A stretch of 5,501 bases of DNA from an uncultured Collinsella sp. Its GTDB lineage: Bacteria > Actinomycetota > Coriobacteriia > Coriobacteriales > Coriobacteriaceae. The stretch covers positions 1-5,501 of the forward strand of contig URJD01000131.1 in the NCBI GenBank assembly GCA_900548075.1, in the 5' to 3' direction. This document shows, one piece after another, positions 4,197 to 5,501 of this stretch (positions are counted from its first letter, which is position 1; each line of letters starts with the position of its first letter). A program made the position numbers and the translations under genes. Under the pieces are notes generated by a model, which saw only the letters and a list, made by a program, of their open reading frames with translations, made no database searches and had not been told where the DNA came from.

Positions 4197-5501
4197 TTAC
4201 AGCTCCACGCTTTCGGCTCCGTTGATGGTTAGGTCGCGCTCGTAGAAGGCGGTGAGGGCGCGGATGGCGTACATAACGTCGCGCACGCCGCCGGTCTCGT
4301 AGCTCGAGTGCATGGCAAGCTGCGGCAGGCCCACGTCCACAGCATGCATGCTCGCCTGCATATTGGACAGATTGCCAAGCGTAGAGCCGCCGGCCATGTC
4401 GCTCTTGTTGGCAAAGGCCTGCGTGGGCACGTCGGCATCATCGCAGATGGCCTGGAACACCGCGCGGCTAAAGGCATCGGTGCAGTAGTGCTGGTTGGCG
4501 GCTTCCTTGATGACGATGCCGCCGTTAAGCACAACCTGGTTGCGGGCATCGCACTTCTCGGCGTGGTTGGGGTGCACGGCATGCGCGTTGTCGCAGCTCA
4601 CAAGCATCGAGGCGGCAAGTGCGCGATGGTACGACTCGTCGTCAAAGCCCAGCGATCCGTTGATGCGGCGCAGCGCGTCGGCCAAGAACGTCGACATGGC
4701 GCCCTGCTTGGTCTCGGAGCCAACCTCCTCGTTATCAAAGCAGCAGAAGACCGAAACGTCGTGCGCGTTCTCGGCACCCAAAAATGCCTGCAGCGAGGTG
4801 TAGGCGCAGGCCAGGTCGTCGAGCTTGGGCGTCGAGATAAACTCATCGGCCCAGCCCCAAATACGCGCATCCTGACGATTGACCAGGAACAGATCGCGGC
4901 CCAAAATTTGCTCAGGCTCAACATCCAGTTCATCAGCGATCAGGGCGTCAAAATCTCCCTGCTTAAGGTCACCGGCGCTGATGAGCGGGCACAGGTCAAC
5001 GGCGCGGTTGGGCGCAAAGCCCTCGTTGACGCCGCGGTTCATATGGATGGCAAGGCTCGGAATAATAGCGACCTCGCGCTCGGTAGCGAGCAGACGGCTC
5101 TCGATGCGGTCGCCCTCGCGCACCAACACGCGCCCCGCGAGCGCCAGCGGACGATCGAACCAGGTGTAGTCGATCATGCCGCCGTAGGCCTCGGTGTTCA
5201 GGCGCAGCGTCTCGCCCGCGCCGTCGAGCTCGGGCACGGCCTTAACCTTAAACGTCGGCGAGTCGCTGTGCGACGCCGTCAGCTGAAAATGGTAGTCGCC
5301 GGCAACGCCGTCCTCGCCCCACGTCGCGGCCAGGTCCTCGCCCACCTTAAAGGCAACAACGCTCGAGGTGTTGCGCTGCGTGTAATAGCGACCGCCCGGC
5401 TCGATATCCCACGCCGCATTCTCGGGCAGGTAGGTAAAGCCCGCCTCGTCGAGTTCGGCCATAATGGTCGCCGCCGTATGGAACATGCTGGGGCATGCCT
5501 C
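4197..5501 (-). CDS. M18 family aminopeptidase, 5' end cut by window edge
   Basis: This is a dinuclear-zinc aminopeptidase of the M18 (aspartyl aminopeptidase, ApeB-like) family, cytoplasmic, releasing N-terminal residues from peptides. Counting from the Met codon at 5486, the metal and catalytic motifs are all seen: His73 (TASHSDSP), Asp223 (TPKLDDL), Glu253-Glu254 (FDNEEVGS), Asp299 (SCDNAHAVHPN) and His393 (AMHSSYETGG). GGRYYTQRNTSS (31-42) is the usual strand near the N-terminus. The frame stays open upstream to the window edge and reads EACPS before that Met. Family members have SPxPFH at this point, preceded by a helix, so Met 5486 aligns inside the motif and the true start must lie beyond 5501. 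Visible length is 434 codons plus stop, close to the family norm. It is followed without a gap by the 60-residue ORF. Confidence 0.95.
   Translation of the reverse strand, partial: EACPSMFHTAATIMAELDEAGFTYLPENAAWDIEPGGRYYTQRNTSSVVAFKVGEDLAATWGEDGVAGDYHFQLTASHSDSPTFKVKAVPELDGAGETLRLNTEAYGGMIDYTWFDRPLALAGRVLVREGDRIESRLLATEREVAIIPSLAIHMNRGVNEGFAPNRAVDLCPLISAGDLKQGDFDALIADELDVEPEQILGRDLFLVNRQDARIWGWADEFISTPKLDDLACAYTSLQAFLGAENAHDVSVFCCFDNEEVGSETKQGAMSTFLADALRRINGSLGFDDESYHRALAASMLVSCDNAHAVHPNHAEKCDARNQVVLNGGIVIKEAANQHYCTDAFSRAVFQAICDDADVPTQAFANKSDMAGGSTLGNLSNMQASMHAVDVGLPQLAMHSSYETGGVRDVMYAIRALTAFYERDLTINGAESVEL

Overview
The window is a compact, GC-rich bacterial chromosome segment. It carries housekeeping and metabolic genes, with repeat-laden spacers between them. 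Gene style (strong GC-ending codons, SEC-C-tagged methionine aminopeptidase, M18 aminopeptidase, COG0731-type radical SAM protein) and the GGGGTCAGGTT/AACCTG repeats suggest an actinobacterial gut organism such as Collinsella (Coriobacteriia). That assignment is inferred from general familiarity; no 16S or marker gene is present.

Layout: (1) 1-476, minus strand: an alpha/beta hydrolase whose start is in the window and whose 3' end is cut by the left edge. (2) 477-701: a divergent intergenic region with a perfect 9-bp-arm hairpin just upstream of the next gene. (3) 702-1478, plus: a radical SAM protein of the wyosine-synthetase-like COG0731 group. (4) 1479-1638: a spacer dominated by a perfect 20-bp-arm palindrome, next to the probable map promoter. 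(5) 1639-2526, plus: type I methionine aminopeptidase with an N-terminal SEC-C zinc motif, closed by a clear intrinsic terminator. (6) 2597-2630: first copy of a 34-bp dispersed repeat, in the leader of the next gene. (7) 2657-3592, plus: a D-2-hydroxyacid dehydrogenase starting at GTG. (8) 3593-4013: a convergent spacer with a nested long palindrome containing an intrinsic terminator, then a duplicated repeat module with the second 34-bp copy. (9) 4014-4196, minus: an unrecognised 60-residue ORF abutting the stop of (10) 4197-5501, minus: an M18 aminopeptidase whose 5' end is cut by the right edge.

The genes do not form one pathway. Two peptidases (MetAP and M18) and two oxidation or modification enzymes (radical SAM and dehydrogenase) appear to be separate transcription units. 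The only probable operon visible is M18 plus the small ORF, where TAA is followed directly by ATG and the ribosome binding site lies inside the upstream gene. I see no defence system, phage, transposase, CRISPR or RNA gene. The most unusual content is the set of non-coding palindromes and repeats.
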